This document shows positions 61,813 to 64,000 of a stretch of DNA of 64,000 nucleotides, piece after piece. The first letter of the stretch is position 1. Each line of letters begins with the position of its first letter. The notes under the pieces are model-generated. The model was not told the origin of the DNA and searched no databases. It saw nothing but the letters and a program-made list of their open reading frames with translations. Source of the stretch: Fusarium oxysporum f. sp. lycopersici 4287 (taxonomy: Eukaryota; Ascomycota; Sordariomycetes; Hypocreales; Nectriaceae); NCBI RefSeq assembly GCF_000149955.1, contig NC_030991.1, forward strand, positions 3,206,114-3,270,113, in the 5' to 3' direction. The position numbers and the translations under genes were made by a program.

Positions 61813-64000
61813 CTGTATCAGATGAGATCTGCATATCATCCTGATCGATATCCTCCTCTGAAACGTGTTCTGGATCAATCCGCAGTGAGATATCAACCAG
61901 ACCCAATTGTTTCACGAAGTGAGAATGCTTTTCTGCTGAAAGAGGTTTTGTGAAGCCATCTGCAGGCATGTCTGTTGTTGGAACCCATTGAACTGTAATT
62001 TTGCCGTCTCGATGGATCTGTCTTAGCCAAAAATTGTGGATGTCGACGTGTCTTAACTTTGATGTTAGTTGTGGTCTCTCTTTCTGGACCAGTCCCACTG
62101 TTTGTTGATTGTCACAGAGGATGCGTGGTTGGTGTTCTGGATCGAATTGTATCTGACCGAACAGTCGGTATAGAGCTATTGTCTCCCTCGCTGTATGAGA
62201 CAGCGATAACAGTTCCGCTTCAGTCGTTGACGTGGTTACAGTCTTCTGTTTTGAAGACTGCCACATGATTGCCCCGCTAAACAACTTCATGAGATAGCCC
62301 TGGGTGGATCTTCGAGTCTCTGGATCATCCGCGAACGATGCGTCGCTTGACTGCTGTAGTACTTCATCATCGCCTGTCTCTACTGCTGTGGCCTTATCCA
62401 CAGAGCCCGAGAACTCGATGGCATAGTACCGTGTGGTCTGGAGATATGAGAGAACTCTGTTCGCATACCGCAGGTGCTCTGGTGAAGGGTTCATAGCGAA
62501 TTGGCTTAACTGGCTAGCTGCATAGGAGACATCTGGTCTTGTTACTACTGCCGCATACAGAACTGATCCTACCTTTTCTTGCATCTCTGTTATCTGTCGA
62601 ATAGTGGCCTGTCCTTCGAAAGGTTGGGGACGGTACGACGGAATGAGAGGAGTTGTCGTTCTCATTGATTTGTCGATCCCGAACTTGTTACAAAGTTTGT
62701 CGATATATCCATCCTGGCAGATCCAGAGCTTCTTGGCCTTGGTATCTCGAAGGATCCTGATGTCGAGGAAGGTGATTGCTTCTCCCAAATCCTTAATCCC
62801 GTATTTGCCGTTTACTGCTGCTTTGAATTCGTTGACTTGTTGGAGGTAGTCAGATTGTGCGATGATGAGAAGATCATCGACGTAAAGAAACAAGACAAGA
62901 TGAGTCTCGTTGTTAATGAGAATGCATGGTTCATCTGGGCATTGTTCAAATCCCAGGTCTTTGAGGAACCGTACAAGTTCATGGTACCACAGTTTTGGTG
63001 ACTTACGCAGACCATAGAGCGCTTTGAGCAGTCTCCAGACCTTTCCTGATTGACCATATCCCGGTGGGCATGTGGTGTAGACCTCCTCGTCCATTTCAGC
63101 GTTGACGAAGGCGTTCTTGAAGTCAACTTGGTGACATATCAGCCCAAACGCACAGACGAGAGCCATCAGAATCCGGAAGCTTCGATAAGCACCGGTTGCT
63201 GCGTAGATATCTTCACCAGAATGGTGCTGAAGATCACCTCTGACACAGATGCGGGCTTTGTGACGAATGAGATGTCCTGTATCATCCAGTTTGTAGGTAA
63301 AGACCCATTTGAGCGGCAGTATCTGTTTGCCTTCTGGACAATCAACTAGTTGAAAGGATTTCTTCTCCTTGAGTGAGTTGATCTCGGCGCCTGCAGCTCG
63401 TTTGAAGCCTTCTCTCTCAGGGTGCCGTTTTAGTTGATGCCAGAATTCAGGTGGTGGTAGCAGGTCCCTCCGATGGATTCGGATTGACCGTGCAGCTGCG
63501 AAGGCGTGGGCGATCTGATGTCCCAGCTTCGCGCGTTCCAGTCGTAGAGCGTATGCCTGTCTTCGTGCTCGCTTCTGAACTCGATGTAGGGTGGAGCGCG
63601 GTTTGAGTGTTTCGATTGCATCCTGACCTTTCTGAGACAGTTTGATGTTTCTCCCAGAAGTTGTCCGAAGGTTCTGGAGCACCTCGGCGTCCGTTGTTCC
63701 TTCCTTTCTGGGCGCCTCTTCTCCTGCCATATTTGTCCGAGGATGCGATGATGCTTGATGGAGAGCTGCTTGATTCGGGGGCCGCAACACGTCTGGCTGT
63801 TCAACCTGTATTTCCCCTGCTGTTGCTCGTTCAGGTGAGCTTTGTGGTGTGAGAAGCAACCCTAGTGGAGGTGGCTCTACTTCTGTTTGGATCGAAACAG
63901 GAACTGATGTTGCTATATCCTCCGTGATAGGCAATGGCTCAACATCTTCTTCGTCCAGATCAACTTCGTTGACCGTAATGGCGAGAGCCTGTCCTGATTC
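61808..64000 (-). CDS. copia polyprotein, reverse transcriptase and RNase H, partial
   Basis: Open from the window edge to the stop at 61808, about 730 residues visible. The reverse transcriptase starts around LPLKWVFTYKLDDTGHLIRH and has VDFKNAFVNAEMDEEVY, KALYGLRKSPKLWYHELV and the catalytic LFLYVDDLLIIAQ. The connection and RNase H follow: SDASFADDPETRRSTQGYL, IMWQSSKQKTVTTSTTEAEL, LRHVDIHNFWLRQ and the terminal DMPADGFTKPL typical of copia. No stop or frameshift, so the element may be recent. The upstream Pro/Glu-rich linker is the end of the integrase region. Confidence 0.92.
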   Translation of the reverse strand, partial: ESGQALAITVNEVDLDEEDVEPLPITEDIATSVPVSIQTEVEPPPLGLLLTPQSSPERATAGEIQVEQPDVLRPPNQAALHQASSHPRTNMAGEEAPRKEGTTDAEVLQNLRTTSGRNIKLSQKGQDAIETLKPRSTLHRVQKRARRQAYALRLERAKLGHQIAHAFAAARSIRIHRRDLLPPPEFWHQLKRHPEREGFKRAAGAEINSLKEKKSFQLVDCPEGKQILPLKWVFTYKLDDTGHLIRHKARICVRGDLQHHSGEDIYAATGAYRSFRILMALVCAFGLICHQVDFKNAFVNAEMDEEVYTTCPPGYGQSGKVWRLLKALYGLRKSPKLWYHELVRFLKDLGFEQCPDEPCILINNETHLVLFLYVDDLLIIAQSDYLQQVNEFKAAVNGKYGIKDLGEAITFLDIRILRDTKAKKLWICQDGYIDKLCNKFGIDKSMRTTTPLIPSYRPQPFEGQATIRQITEMQEKVGSVLYAAVVTRPDVSYAASQLSQFAMNPSPEHLRYANRVLSYLQTTRYYAIEFSGSVDKATAVETGDDEVLQQSSDASFADDPETRRSTQGYLMKLFSGAIMWQSSKQKTVTTSTTEAELLSLSHTARETIALYRLFGQIQFDPEHQPRILCDNQQTVGLVQKERPQLTSKLRHVDIHNFWLRQIHRDGKITVQWVPTTDMPADGFTKPLSAEKHSHFVKQLGLVDISLRIDPEHVSEEDIDQDDMQISSDTD

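Larger units (their letters stand above)
61615..64000 (-). mobile_element. Ty1/copia LTR retrotransposon, 3' part
   Basis: Order in element orientation: end of pol with reverse transcriptase and RNase H, stop at 61808, polypurine tract, 3' LTR. Reverse transcriptase before RNase H with no integrase after it is the copia order. The 5' part, including gag, protease, integrase and the 5' LTR, lies beyond the right edge. Confidence 0.93.

Noticed and set aside
1..64000. Starship-type giant element with a DUF3435 captain
   Set aside because: No tyrosine recombinase of that family and no matching element edges were seen; an element larger than the window cannot be excluded.
1..64000. CRISPR array, bacterial operons, riboswitches
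   Set aside because: The repeats lack unique spacers and the genes have fungal introns; these features are not expected here.
1..64000. Secondary-metabolite cluster or known SIX-type effector genes
   Set aside because: No polyketide synthase, NRPS, terpene cyclase or P450 was seen, and no small secreted Cys-rich protein was convincing.

Overview
The window reads as filamentous-fungal accessory DNA, most likely a Fusarium oxysporum species complex accessory chromosome or subtelomeric island. Genes carry short introns of about 42-60 nt with GTAAGT-type donors and CTAAC-type branch sites. Gene density is low, several recent transposons of different classes are present, and many genes are decayed duplicates of core-type genes. 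The organism is inferred from gene and transposon families; no species-diagnostic locus is present.

Region 1 (1-23.5 kb) is an island of mostly unrecognised, intron-rich small genes. Recognisable members are a KDM4-like JmjC protein with an apparently complete iron triad (1552-4602, -), a four-finger C2H2 protein rebuilt from three exons (18596-19580, -), a CXXCXGXG mini-protein (19738-20030, +), a zinc-ribbon-like protein, a single-pass membrane protein, and a decayed member of a PD-(D/E)XK-like fungal family (20937-21593). A pair of abutting paralogues (9864-10243 and 10322-11570) shares an intron position and phase. A 416-aa four-exon gene (14970-16359) and a three-exon gene (17658-18563) were rebuilt with consistent splice phases. 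Repeats include a terminal-inverted-repeat element (542-1470), a 24-bp x4 array and a 37-bp x13 minisatellite with six-unit higher-order structure.

Region 2 (23.9-39 kb) is the transposon zone: a decayed Tc1-like element, a solo copia LTR with a perfect 5-bp target duplication, a medA/REN1-like fragment broken by a TAG, an intact Hop-like Mutator element (28812-31751, 9-bp TSD, ~98-bp TIRs) and an intact hAT element (33769-36584, 8-bp TSD) inserted into an M16 peptidase gene of the Ste23 type.

Region 3 (40-61 kb) holds gene copies in a gene-poor background: a 266-aa unknown, a PD-(D/E)XK-like protein, a C2H2 transcription factor (44821-45973), a large WD40 gene with a late in-frame TAG (47953-52721), a bZIP factor (55890-57803) and a second C2H2 factor (58889-60237). 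With the medA/REN1 fragment this makes several regulators in one island, as expected for F. oxysporum accessory chromosomes. Region 4 (61.6-64 kb) is the 3' part of a Ty1/copia element on the minus strand, with LTR and polypurine tract; it belongs to the same family as the solo LTR at 25.2 kb and runs off the window.

A recurring theme is TAG stops or lost residues explained by C-to-T change at CpA (21231, 26138, 48223, and a lost zinc ligand at 59230), suggesting RIP-like mutation of duplicated genes. No complete new multi-gene system could be shown. The best leads are the JmjC gene with its shared promoter, the paralogue pair, and the higher-order minisatellite.
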